Shown: piece by piece, positions 29,734 through 37,409 of the stretch
Layout of the letters: every line of letters begins with the position of its first letter
How positions within the stretch are numbered: the first letter of the stretch is position 1
Assembly: GCA_026397955.1 (NCBI GenBank)
Contig: JAPLTV010000032.1
Coordinates: 1 to 64,000, forward strand
From: Verrucomicrobiota bacterium
Lineage (GTDB): Bacteria; Verrucomicrobiota; Verrucomicrobiia; Opitutales; UBA953
DNA: 64,000 nucleotides
Reading direction: 5' to 3'
Made by a program: the position numbers and the translations under genes
Notes under the pieces: generated by a model
What the model was told of the DNA's origin: nothing
What the model saw: the letters and a program-made list of their open reading frames with translations, nothing else
Databases searched by the model: none

Positions 29734-29949
29734 ATGATGAACACAAGTATTCAACCCTCCCCCCTCCTCACCCGCGAACAGTTGGCGACCGCCCTCGGCA
29801 TTTGCCGGATGACTGTTAGCCGACTCACCAAGACCGGACGCATCCCCTTTGTGTCCGTCGGTCGTCGGGGCAAACGATACGACCGCGAGGCCGTCGTCGT
29901 CGCCCTGTCCGCTTACCTCAACGCTCCGGCCAAGCCGACCGCCCTATGA
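29734..29949 (+). CDS. Excisionase-like helix-turn-helix protein
   Basis: 71 residues from the ATG at 29734 (ATG at 29737 also possible; a start at 29674 adds no family sequence). Residues 12-50, LTREQLATALGICRMTVSRLTKTG then RIPFVSVGRRGKRYD, are the winged MerR-like HTH of the HTH_17/Xis family, which binds near attachment sites and favours excision. Its stop overlaps the start of the next gene (ATGA), so it is the first gene of a three-gene operon in the element. Confidence 0.8.
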   Translation: MMNTSIQPSPLLTREQLATALGICRMTVSRLTKTGRIPFVSVGRRGKRYDREAVVVALSAYLNAPAKPTAL

Positions 29950-30407
29950 AGTTGAGCGTCTTCAAAAACCTAACGCGAAGGGGGCATCTCGTCCGACAAA
30001 TCATAAAGGAGGAGTGGCCGACCCGCTTGGGAGATTGGCGCGCAGTCGAGGAGCGTTGCGATCTATTGGCCGACACCGCCCCGGAGGAAGCCGAGATAAG
30101 CGATTGGTTAGCGGACGCGGTTAAGGCGTTACTCTATCGCGAGGGGTTAATCGGTTACGACACCGACTCGGGCTTGTGGTATTGCTTGGTCGTCGCCCCG
30201 AAACAGGACTACCCGGAAGGTTGGGAGTCGGTCGCATTGATTGAGCGCAAGAAGCGACAGGCCGAGCGCGAGGCCTTGGGGCTGGACAACACTCCCCGCC
30301 CGAAGGCCAAGAGGAAGCCCAAGTCGGCCACGCCTCCGCAGTCTCCGGGCTATTGGATTAACCGACTCAACCCGCCCGGCTTCCCGCGTCGGCTTTCGTC
30401 AATTTAA
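29946..30407 (+). CDS. Element-encoded unknown protein (153 aa)
   Basis: Not recognised. The first 100 residues contain predicted helices with WADAVKALLYREGLIGYD-like WLADAVKALLYREG and then a Trp/Tyr pair (GLWYCLV); the last 50 are lysine- and proline-rich (PRPKAKRKPKSATPPQSPG) as in nucleic-acid-binding tails. It overlaps the excisionase-like gene by four bases, and its stop (TAA) overlaps the next start (TTTAATGA). The conserved overlaps support coding. Confidence 0.7.
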   Translation: MKLSVFKNLTRRGHLVRQIIKEEWPTRLGDWRAVEERCDLLADTAPEEAEISDWLADAVKALLYREGLIGYDTDSGLWYCLVVAPKQDYPEGWESVALIERKKRQAEREALGLDNTPRPKAKRKPKSATPPQSPGYWINRLNPPGFPRRLSSI

Positions 30408-31324
30408 TGAGCGACCCCAAGCCGACACCGCCTCCGCGCAACCGCAAGGCCAGGCGTAAGTCGTCGCCCGGACAAGTCGCCTTCCTTGAATACAAGGCCG
30501 TCCGCGATAAGGCCAAGGCCGAGCGCGAGGCAAAGCAACACCAAGACGCGTGGTATCTACACCACTTCCACCCGGAGAAGGCCAAGGCCAAGCGCGCGAA
30601 AGGGGTTAAGCATAACGCGGAGGCCTCGGCTTGGCGTAGGCAATCCTTCGTCGAGGCGTTTGCGGATTGGCCGTCGGTGCTTGCGGCCGAGGAGATGGGC
30701 TATCGGATACGCGAGTGGTTGCGCGATCGGTGCGTCCTTAATCCCAAGACCGGGCGCAGGAAGTGGAAGTGGTGCGGGTGCGAAAAGAACTTCGTTAAGA
30801 CAGAGGCCTCGGTGCGGAAGAAACTCACCGAGTTAAGAGTGTTCCGTTACAACTTCCGCGCGCGGTTGTGGTTCAAGTGCGGGTCGGTCGAGGAGGCCGA
30901 AGCAACGCAACGCCTGGCCGAGCAAGAGGCCGAGCGTCGTCGCCTTGCCCGAGAGGAGGCCGAGCGCGTCGAGCGAGAGAGGGTGAGCGCGCTTTGGGAA
31001 GCCGACCAAAAGAAGCGACAAGAGGCCGAGCGACTTAAAGCCGAGGCCGAGCAAGCCGAGCGTGATCGGTTGAGCCGTCCGGCCGTCGCGGGGTGGCACG
31101 ACTTCATCCCCGAGGAGTTAAAGGCGCAGGCCTTGGCTATGGTCAGAAGGACACCCTGCGCGCCCGGCATCGATTACAAAGCCCAATCACTCGACGATGC
31201 CAAGACAGGGCAGACAGAGCGTTGGGTGCGCGATAAGGACGGCTGGTTACGCCACCTACAATCCTTGCACGACCACGACAGAGAGATGCGTCGCGTAGCC
31301 GAGGCCGTCTTGGTCGCGGATTAG
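30407..31324 (+). CDS. Element-encoded unknown protein with charged coiled coil (305 aa)
   Basis: Not recognised. A proline- and arginine-rich N-terminus, a compact middle region with four cysteines (C109, C123, C125, C158) around WKWCGCEKNF that could bind a metal, then a Glu/Arg/Ala coiled coil (about 161-228) and a C-terminal part with WHDFIPEELKAQALAMV. Its size and basic, cysteine-bearing middle would suit a DNA-binding replication or packaging-interference protein, but nothing proves this. Converges with the integrase, 14 bases apart. Confidence 0.7.
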   Translation: MSDPKPTPPPRNRKARRKSSPGQVAFLEYKAVRDKAKAEREAKQHQDAWYLHHFHPEKAKAKRAKGVKHNAEASAWRRQSFVEAFADWPSVLAAEEMGYRIREWLRDRCVLNPKTGRRKWKWCGCEKNFVKTEASVRKKLTELRVFRYNFRARLWFKCGSVEEAEATQRLAEQEAERRRLAREEAERVERERVSALWEADQKKRQEAERLKAEAEQAERDRLSRPAVAGWHDFIPEELKAQALAMVRRTPCAPGIDYKAQSLDDAKTGQTERWVRDKDGWLRHLQSLHDHDREMRRVAEAVLVAD

Positions 31325-31338
31325 TCCGGCCTATGCGC

Positions 31339-32871
31339 TCACTTCTTCTTGGCCTTCTTTGGGTCAATCAGCCAATCGGGGAGAGTCTCTGCGGTCGTTA
31401 TCATCACCTCCGGCTCTTGGGCGATTGCCTCGCGCATCTCCTCCTCGGTCAAGGGTTCAGCGTCATAGGCCTCCTCATTCTCGACGGCCTCTTTCTTCGC
31501 CTTACGCGCTAACTTGGCCTCGGTCGCCTTGTGTCGGATGTATAATAGAATGTGGTCGGGCGACCAATTGGAGATGTAGTCGGGGTCGGTTGCGAACCAC
31601 TCCTTCGCCTCGGCCTCGGTCGTCAACTCTTGATAGGTGCGCTTCAAGATGGTTTTGCTGTTGCCCATCTCCTCGGCCGTCCGATCGGTGCTTCCTGTCA
31701 GTTGAACGCGATAGGACAGCGCGGAGGCGCGTAGGGCGTTGCTCGGCCAAGGGAAGTGCTTACGGACTGACTTCTTCAATCGGTTGAGCCGGACATTGAG
31801 ACGCGTCACGCGGTTAACATCACGCCTGGCCTCCTCCGCTTCCGACATATCCTTCACCGCGTCGTCGCGACAACCCTTGAAGATAAAGCCGTCGTCGCCT
31901 TCCTCCGGCCGATGCCTTTCGAGGTAACGCGCCACGGCCTTGGGGATCGGGGTCGAGCGTCCTTCGTCGGTCTTGGTGATGCCTCGATTGAGGAAAAGGG
32001 TCGTGCTGTCGTTTTTGAGATGCGTCCAGCGTAGGCGCGCCATCTCCGCGCAACGGACACCCGCGAAGGCGAGGAGGCATAGGGTCGGCCGGAACTCGTC
32101 GGGGCAGTCCGCGAGAATGACTTTGAGTTGGTCGGGCGTAAGGAGTCGGCCTTGGGAGGAGTCGTCGTCGGAGTGGCGTCGGAGTTTGAGATACTTAATC
32201 CGCGTGGCCGGGTGTTGAGCCGTCCGGCCTTCCTCGACGCACCAAGAGTAGAAGGCGACGACATAGGTTAGGAGGTTGTTCCGCGTCGTCGGGGCTAACC
32301 CCTTCCCTCCCTTGTATTGGTCGTCGAGCCACTTCTCTATCTCGTAGTCCTTCACCGAGCCGAGAGGCCTGTCCCCGAAACGCTTGGTGAACTTGCGGAG
32401 GTTAATCTCGAACTGTTGGAGGTAGCGAAGTCCTTTCCCTTCCTTACGCTTGGCCGATAGGCACTCGCGGACGGCCTGGCCTACCTTCTTGTCCGACTCG
32501 GCTAACCTCTCCTCTCGGATGTAAACGGCCACCGCGTCGGAGAGAGTCGGGGTCTTGCCGTCGCGTCCGACGAAGGCGCGCAACTTCTCCAAGCACTCCA
32601 AGGCCTCGCGCTTGATTGAGTCGGTCAAGATGAGCGCACCCGCCCCGAGCGTATCGGCCTCGGCTTGCTTCTCGGAGATGAAGCGTCGAGCCGTCGCCTC
32701 GTCGGGAAAGAAGGCGCGGTCGGTCTTGAACGCCCGGCACTCTCCCTCGGTCGGCTTCTTGGGATCGCGGGGACGCATCACGACCTTTCGATAATACACC
32801 GCCCACTTGCGCGTCGGCCTGTCCGGGTTGTCTTGGAGGAGGGGGGTGAGGAGTCGGGCTTGGCGTGCCAT
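31339..32871 (-). CDS. Tyrosine recombinase (integrase) of the element
   Basis: 510 residues, longer than most phage integrases (about 350-400). A SAM-like core-binding region (LSDAVAVYIREERLAES to about 215) precedes the catalytic domain. Catalytic residues: R273 in GVRCAEMARL, K300 in GITKTDEGR, R381 in SNALRASALS and Y413 in RTYQEL. The HxxR histidine is Asn378 (NALR) and the GHS histidine is Asn404 (GNS), a divergent but possibly active set. The C-terminal 95 residues are charged and extra. The gene starts 123 bases from the right core repeat, usual for such integrases. Confidence 0.92.
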   Translation of the reverse strand: MARQARLLTPLLQDNPDRPTRKWAVYYRKVVMRPRDPKKPTEGECRAFKTDRAFFPDEATARRFISEKQAEADTLGAGALILTDSIKREALECLEKLRAFVGRDGKTPTLSDAVAVYIREERLAESDKKVGQAVRECLSAKRKEGKGLRYLQQFEINLRKFTKRFGDRPLGSVKDYEIEKWLDDQYKGGKGLAPTTRNNLLTYVVAFYSWCVEEGRTAQHPATRIKYLKLRRHSDDDSSQGRLLTPDQLKVILADCPDEFRPTLCLLAFAGVRCAEMARLRWTHLKNDSTTLFLNRGITKTDEGRSTPIPKAVARYLERHRPEEGDDGFIFKGCRDDAVKDMSEAEEARRDVNRVTRLNVRLNRLKKSVRKHFPWPSNALRASALSYRVQLTGSTDRTAEEMGNSKTILKRTYQELTTEAEAKEWFATDPDYISNWSPDHILLYIRHKATEAKLARKAKKEAVENEEAYDAEPLTEEEMREAIAQEPEVMITTAETLPDWLIDPKKAKKK

Positions 32872-32926
32872 TGGTGGGAGGTTGCGGAAAGGGTCTTACC
32901 CTAACCCACCCCACCCGAGCGAGGTT

Positions 32927-32948
32927 TTAACATCCCATAAAATCCCAC
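32927..32948. repeat. Right arm-type repeat
   Basis: A 22-bp block matching 28467-28488 with one substitution, holding AACATCCCA and a variant AAATCCCA. It lies 46 bases inside the right core repeat, between the core and the integrase start, so it could bind the integrase N-terminal domain and also affect the integrase promoter. Confidence 0.6.
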
Positions 32949-32976
32949 CCTTTTTGAAACACCCTTATTCTATTGG

Positions 32977-33045
32977 TTAGAATTGGCGGGTAAGGCAGAT
33001 GTTACCCATGCAGACGAGGAGGATTCGTCTCGGTCGCTTGGGCAC
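32977..33045 (-). pseudogene. LMW-PTP, 5' part (first 17 codons plus element read-through)
   Basis: Starting with GTG directly after the thioredoxin-like gene's TAA, it reads RRILLVCMGNIC, the beta strand and P-loop start of LMW-PTPs, with nucleophile Cys12. After the core repeat it runs five codons into element DNA and stops (TAA at 32977-32979), so a 22-residue peptide would result. Together with 27920-28326 it rebuilds a normal 152-residue phosphatase. Such enzymes in bacteria often act on tyrosine kinases of exopolysaccharide export. Confidence 0.88.
32994..33006. repeat. Right attachment site, 13-bp direct repeat
   Basis: GGCAGATGTTACC, second copy of the core (see 28327-28339). To its right the sequence CATGCAGACGAGGAG continues the phosphatase gene on the minus strand (CTC CTC GTC TGC ATG); to its left is element DNA (GGCGGGTAA). 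Confidence 0.85.
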
Positions 33046-33516
33046 TTACTTGCCGAGCAGCTTCTTGAGGGCGTCTAAATCCCGGCCGTTCTTGGTGAGA
33101 AGCTCGCCATTTTTGCCGTACACGAGGAGCGTTGGGATGCCGGACACGTCCTGTTCCTTCTTAATCGCCCCGCCTCCGGCAGACCTAAACGGGACGGCGG
33201 GCCAGGGCATTTTGGTTTCCTTCATGTACGCGAACATCTCGTCCGCTCCCTTGTCGCTGCTGATAAAGACCACGGCGAGCTGGGTTTTGTTCGCGTTGGC
33301 GAACTTGACGAGTTGCGGCGTGAAGACGCGGCAGGGCGGGCACCAATGGGCGGAGCAGTATACCGCCACGGTTTTATTCTTCAGCGTAGCGAGGTCGACG
33401 GCCTGGCCGTTTGCATCGATGAGCCCTTCCGGGAAACGTGTCTTCCAATCAAAGTCGGCGGCGGAGGCGAGGGCGGCGCAGAGCATCAGGCTGAAGGAAG
33501 CGAGGAACGATTTCAT
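33046..33516 (-). CDS. Secreted thioredoxin-like (nucleoredoxin/tryparedoxin-type) protein
   Basis: 156 residues with signal peptide (FLASFSLMLCAALASA). Redox centre CSAHWCPPCRVFTPQL (WCPPC) and a cis-proline region SGIPTLLVYGKNGELL; VVFISSDKGADEM is typical of the tryparedoxin/nucleoredoxin group. Probably a periplasmic thiol oxidoreductase; partner unknown. Its TAA touches the GTG of the split phosphatase, so before insertion they formed one operon (thioredoxin-like, LMW-PTP, RelE-like, pssA). Confidence 0.9.
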   Translation of the reverse strand: MKSFLASFSLMLCAALASAADFDWKTRFPEGLIDANGQAVDLATLKNKTVAVYCSAHWCPPCRVFTPQLVKFANANKTQLAVVFISSDKGADEMFAYMKETKMPWPAVPFRSAGGGAIKKEQDVSGIPTLLVYGKNGELLTKNGRDLDALKKLLGK

Positions 33517-33601
33517 GGGGATAATTGTAGCAGGGTTCTTGGCTTACTGTGCATCGATAATCTAAATAATGCCTATTTATTTCACGGGTGGCGAAGCCGG
33601 C

Positions 33602-34057
33602 TCAGACCTTGCCGCCGAAGCTCTGGTGATCATCCAGGTCGAGCACGTCAAACCAGGTGGTGATGTCTTCACGTTTGGCTCCGGCCGGCGTCGAGGACTG
33701 GTAGTCGCTCATCTTAGCACGGCTACCGGGTGAGCTGGGGGCGCGTTGCTCATGGAAGGCGCTGAAAGCGGCGATTTCCTGACCAGTGCGCGGCTTCTTG
33801 GCGTTGGCCATCAGCCAAGCGAGGACTTCTCCGTCACCTAAACCATTGTCAATCTGAGCCTTAAGAGCATTTGCCTCGACGCCCAGGAAATCCAGGACGT
33901 TGGCGTCCAGCGGGCAACCGTAGTTATATTCGCCATTTTTACCGGCTTTGGTGGCGCGGGCTTTATCGATCATCCGGGGGAGGATGACGAAGCCGCCAAG
34001 GCGGACGCGGGGGCTGCGAGGGGGGTGCTGGGTAAGGTCGTAGAGGTCGTGGGCCAT
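33602..34057 (-). CDS. DUF5069-family protein
   Basis: 151 residues from MAHDLYDLTQHPPRSPR. Family stretches: LGGFVILPRMIDKARA and GEYNYGCPLDANVLDFLG. Seen widely in Verrucomicrobiota and Planctomycetota; function not known. Cytoplasmic, no signal or membrane segment. It is separated from the thioredoxin-like gene by 85 bases and reads away from the ccsA-like gene, so the 68 bases between hold both promoters. Confidence 0.85.
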   Translation of the reverse strand: MAHDLYDLTQHPPRSPRVRLGGFVILPRMIDKARATKAGKNGEYNYGCPLDANVLDFLGVEANALKAQIDNGLGDGEVLAWLMANAKKPRTGQEIAAFSAFHEQRAPSSPGSRAKMSDYQSSTPAGAKREDITTWFDVLDLDDHQSFGGKV

Positions 34058-34125
34058 AAGGACATGCAACCTAGCCCCCCTGCCCCTCACCGCAAGAAAA
34101 CAGGACGGCTTGAGGGTTTGCCAAA

Positions 34126-34986
34126 ATGTCCCACCCCCCCCAACCTGCCTCCATGTTCCCCATGGCCGCCGAACTCGCCGCCCATCCCCTCACTCGGGAC
34201 TGCCTGCTGGGATGTGCCGCGGTCTTTTTGGTAGCGGCCGTCCTGGATGGCTTGGCGTCCAAGGGTGCAGCCGGGAAATTCCAGTCTTCCGGGCTCTGGT
34301 TGCTCCGTGGCGGCTGGGTCATGCTGACCACGATGTTGGCTTATCTGGGGCTGAACGCGCACGCACACTTTACCCTTAATGGAGCTACAGTCCTTCTCTC
34401 GATTGCCTGGGGGCTGTCCGGCTTATCGCTCTTTCTCGATGTCACGTTCAACCATCGTCTGCCGACGTGGGCGATCGCGGGTACCACGGCGCTGTGTCTC
34501 GTGGCGGCTGGCCTCCTCGGCGTTGGCGAACATCCCTCGAATGGCCCCCTTAAGCAGACCATTGCGATGCAGATGCACATCGGTGCCGCGATTCTTGCCT
34601 ACTGTGCGCTCGGCGCCCAGGCGCTCAACTCCACGGCCTATCTCCTGCAGGATCGCGCCTTGGCGCGCCACCAGTTCGGCGGCATCTATGCACTACTGCC
34701 CGCGCTCGTCCCGCTGGATCGCATCGGCGCGCAGCTCATGGGCGCGGCCGTCTGGCTGCTTGGCCTTTCCTTGGTGATCGGCACGACCGACTGGGCGCAG
34801 AGCGAACGCGCGCTTGTCTCCGCTCCGAAGCTCATCGCGTCGCTCATTACCTGGCTCGCTTGTGGTTGGGTCGTCGTACAACGCCGTCGCCAGCGCCTTA
34901 GCGGCGCCGCCTTCGCACGGGCTTCCTTGCTGGCGGCGATTCCGGCGGTGGTCGCCCTCTATCTTTCGCTCCACGCATCCCGATGA
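34126..34986 (+). CDS. CcsA/HemX-like membrane protein upstream of hemA
   Basis: 286 residues, about eight membrane helices. MQMHIGAAILAYCALGAQAL carries the histidine and small-residue pattern of the CcsA/HemX (cytochrome c assembly, COG0755-like) family; the tryptophan-rich WWxxWD heme motif of true CcsA is not visible, favouring HemX. HemX-type genes often precede hemA and are thought to influence GluTR level. The start may be the ATG at 34153 (MFPMAAEL). Its stop overlaps hemA (ATGA). Confidence 0.82.
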   Translation: MSHPPQPASMFPMAAELAAHPLTRDCLLGCAAVFLVAAVLDGLASKGAAGKFQSSGLWLLRGGWVMLTTMLAYLGLNAHAHFTLNGATVLLSIAWGLSGLSLFLDVTFNHRLPTWAIAGTTALCLVAAGLLGVGEHPSNGPLKQTIAMQMHIGAAILAYCALGAQALNSTAYLLQDRALARHQFGGIYALLPALVPLDRIGAQLMGAAVWLLGLSLVIGTTDWAQSERALVSAPKLIASLITWLACGWVVVQRRRQRLSGAAFARASLLAAIPAVVALYLSLHASR

Positions 34987-36023
34987 GCGAACGCGCCCGC
35001 AATCTGGTGGCGCTGAGCGCCACGCATCGCACCGCCGGGCTCGACGAGCGCGCGGCGTTCACGGTCCCTGCTGGCGGCGCCGAAGTCTTCTATGCGGCCG
35101 CCCGCGAGGCCGGCCTCGCCGAAGCGGTGCTACTAGCGACTTGCAACCGCCTCGAAGCGTACGCCGTCGGCGACGAAGCCGCCGCGCTTCACCTGCGCAG
35201 CGCGCTGCTCAAGGCCACAGGCGCGCCTGCGGCCGCACTCGATCAGCATCTCCGGCCGGTGCCAGGCCTGGAGGCCGTCGAGCACCTCTTCTCCGTCGTC
35301 TCTGGTTTAGAGTCGCAGATGGTCGGCGAGGTCGAGATTGCCGGCCAGGTCAAGGATGCCTACGCCGATGCGCTCGCTCGCGGCATGACCGGCCCGGTAC
35401 TCAACCGCGTCTTCCAGCGCGCCTTCCAGGCTGGCGCCTGGGCGCGCACCAACACCGGCATCTCGCAAGGTCAGGTGAGCCTTGGCAATATCGCCGTCGA
35501 ACTGGCGATGCGCGCGTTCGGGTCGCTGGCTGAAGCTCGCGTGCTCGTGCTCGGCACGGGCGACGTCGGCCGTCAGGTCGTCCAGGCGCTCGTCTCTCGC
35601 GGCGCCTCCCAGGTTTCGGTCGCTTCGCGTACGTTCGAAAACGCCCGCACGTTGGCCGAGGAATTCTCCGGCGCTTCGCTTACGCTGGCCGATGCGTTGC
35701 GTCAGGCGCACGCGCACGACGTTATCGTGGGTTGCGCGACCGTGGAGCGCGCCTTGCTCGACGCCGTCTCGCTCCGTGAGATCGCCGGCCGCCGCTCCGG
35801 CCGGCCGCTGTTGCTCGTCGACCTCGGCGTCCCCCGCAATTTCGCCGCCGGCGTCCACGGTCTCGACGGCACCTACCTTTGCGACCTGGACGACCTTGCC
35901 CGCGTTTCGAACGCTAACCTCAAAGCCCGCCTCGCCGAAGTCGACCGCGCGCGGATTGCGTTGGCGGAGAAAGCTGCCCGCGCTTGGGGCGCGGCGAATC
36001 ACCAGACTTCTTCGGAAGCTTAA
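34983..36023 (+). CDS. hemA: Glutamyl-tRNA reductase, short form
   Basis: 346 residues. First committed step of tetrapyrrole synthesis by the C5 route: reduces Glu-tRNA(Glu) to glutamate semialdehyde. Catalytic C54 in LLATCNRLEAY; GLESQMVGEVEIAGQVKDAY and the NADPH loop VLGTGDVGRQVV are intact. The protein ends about where the spinal helix begins, so the C-terminal dimerisation domain of typical 410-430 residue enzymes is missing. I recall similarly short forms in chlamydiae. Coupled to the HemX-like gene by overlap. Confidence 0.92.
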   Translation: MSERARNLVALSATHRTAGLDERAAFTVPAGGAEVFYAAAREAGLAEAVLLATCNRLEAYAVGDEAAALHLRSALLKATGAPAAALDQHLRPVPGLEAVEHLFSVVSGLESQMVGEVEIAGQVKDAYADALARGMTGPVLNRVFQRAFQAGAWARTNTGISQGQVSLGNIAVELAMRAFGSLAEARVLVLGTGDVGRQVVQALVSRGASQVSVASRTFENARTLAEEFSGASLTLADALRQAHAHDVIVGCATVERALLDAVSLREIAGRRSGRPLLLVDLGVPRNFAAGVHGLDGTYLCDLDDLARVSNANLKARLAEVDRARIALAEKAARAWGAANHQTSSEA

Positions 36024-36026
36024 CCT

Positions 36027-37409
36027 ATGAAACCAACGGTCCTCATCGTCGACGACGAGAAGAACATCCGCGACGGCCTCCGCGCGGCGCTGGAGGATCG
36101 CTATGAGACCTTTGTGGCGAAGGACGCCGCGGAAGCGGCGCGCCTCATGCAGGACGTGCCCCCCGATGCGGTGCTGACGGATCTGCGCATGGCAGGAGAA
36201 GACGGCATGGCGGTCATCGACCGCGCGCTCAAGCTGCCCAACCAGCCGGTCTGCATCATGATGACGGCATATGGTGACGTGGACACCGCCGTGAAGGCGA
36301 TGAGCCTCGGCGCCTATTGGTTCTTCCAGAAGCCGGTGGACCTCCGCCAGGTGGAGCTCGTCCTCGAGCGCGGGCTGAAAGCCCGTACGACCGAGAAGGA
36401 AGTCGTGACCCTTAAGGCCCGCCTCGACCGCAAATTTTCGCTCGGTGAGATCGTCGGTTCCTCCGCCGCCCTCCAACGTTCAATCGAGCAGGTCCGCTCC
36501 GTCGCCTCTTCCAATGCCACCATCCTCTTGCTGGGCGAGACGGGTACGGGCAAAGAGCTCTTCGCCCAGATGATTCACCAGGCGAGCCAGCGCTCCAAAG
36601 GACCTTTCATGGCGGTGCATTGCGCTGCTATCCCGGCCAACCTGCTCGAGTCCGAATTATTCGGTCACGAGAAGGGCGCGTTCACCGGTGCCAATGAACG
36701 GCGCGTGGGCCGGTTCGAGTCGGCCGACGGGGGCACCCTGTTCCTCGACGAAATCGGGGAGATCGACGCCACTACCCAGGTGAAGCTTCTGCGCTTCCTC
36801 GAGACCCGCTCCGTCGAGCGCTTGGGGTCACATCGACCGATCGCCCTCGACCTTCGCCTCGTTTGCGCCACCAACCGCGACCTCCAGCAGATGGTCAAGG
36901 AGGGTAAGTTCCGCGAAGACCTATTCTACCGCCTCTCGGTGGTGCCTTTACGCCTGCCGCCATTGCGTGAACGTCAGGATGACGTCCCGCTCCTTCTCTC
37001 GCATTATCTCGAGCGCTTCGCGAAGGAGAACTCGGTCGCCACTGCGAAGCTTTCGCCGGAAGCGCTGGCCGTGCTCGTCCGCTATCCTTGGCCCGGCAAC
37101 ATCCGCGAGTTGCGCAACGCCTGTGAGAATCTCGCCGTGCTCCGTTCCGGCAAGACGGTCGCCGCCGGCGACCTGGATCCCCGGTTCGCCCAGCCTGCCG
37201 CTACCGTCGTCGCGGTTTCTGCCCTGCCCTCTTCTGGTGGCAATATCCTGGATCGCGAACAGAACGAAAAGCAGCTCCTGAAGCAGGCCTTGGCCGCGGC
37301 CGCGGGTAACCGCACGCGCGCCGCTGAGTTGATGGGCATCTCGCGTCGCACCCTCCACCGTAAACTTCTGCAATGGCCGGAACTGGATCCTGGTCCCGAG
37401 TCCGCGTGA
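36027..37409 (+). CDS. Sigma-54-dependent response regulator (NtrC family)
   Basis: 460 residues in three parts: receiver domain (VDDEKNIRDGL; phospho-acceptor Asp in VLTDLRM near 51; Lys in FFQKPVD), AAA+ domain with Walker A GETGTGKELF, the sigma-54 contact loop GAFTGANERRVG and Walker B TLFLDEIGEI, and a Fis-type HTH at the end (NRTRAAELMGISRRTLHRKL). It should activate promoters such as those at 8079 and 5721, but its own targets are not known. No cognate kinase is adjacent; the last bases overlap the PstS-like gene's GTG. Confidence 0.93.
   Translation: MKPTVLIVDDEKNIRDGLRAALEDRYETFVAKDAAEAARLMQDVPPDAVLTDLRMAGEDGMAVIDRALKLPNQPVCIMMTAYGDVDTAVKAMSLGAYWFFQKPVDLRQVELVLERGLKARTTEKEVVTLKARLDRKFSLGEIVGSSAALQRSIEQVRSVASSNATILLLGETGTGKELFAQMIHQASQRSKGPFMAVHCAAIPANLLESELFGHEKGAFTGANERRVGRFESADGGTLFLDEIGEIDATTQVKLLRFLETRSVERLGSHRPIALDLRLVCATNRDLQQMVKEGKFREDLFYRLSVVPLRLPPLRERQDDVPLLLSHYLERFAKENSVATAKLSPEALAVLVRYPWPGNIRELRNACENLAVLRSGKTVAAGDLDPRFAQPAATVVAVSALPSSGGNILDREQNEKQLLKQALAAAAGNRTRAAELMGISRRTLHRKLLQWPELDPGPESA

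Larger units (their letters stand above)
28327..33006. mobile_element. 4.67-kb integrative element inside the LMW-PTP gene
   Basis: Bounded by 13-bp direct repeats, one in each half of the split phosphatase gene. Contents in order: repeat-rich non-coding DNA (28340 to about 29730) with small doubtful reading frames, excisionase-like gene, two unknown genes and, on the opposite strand next to the right end, a 510-residue tyrosine recombinase. No relaxase, replication protein, capsid gene or resistance gene is recognised, so it is either a satellite or a minimal integrative element moved by a helper. Codon and base use (frequent TTG, GAGGCC, GGCC) differ from the flanking genes. Confidence 0.9.
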
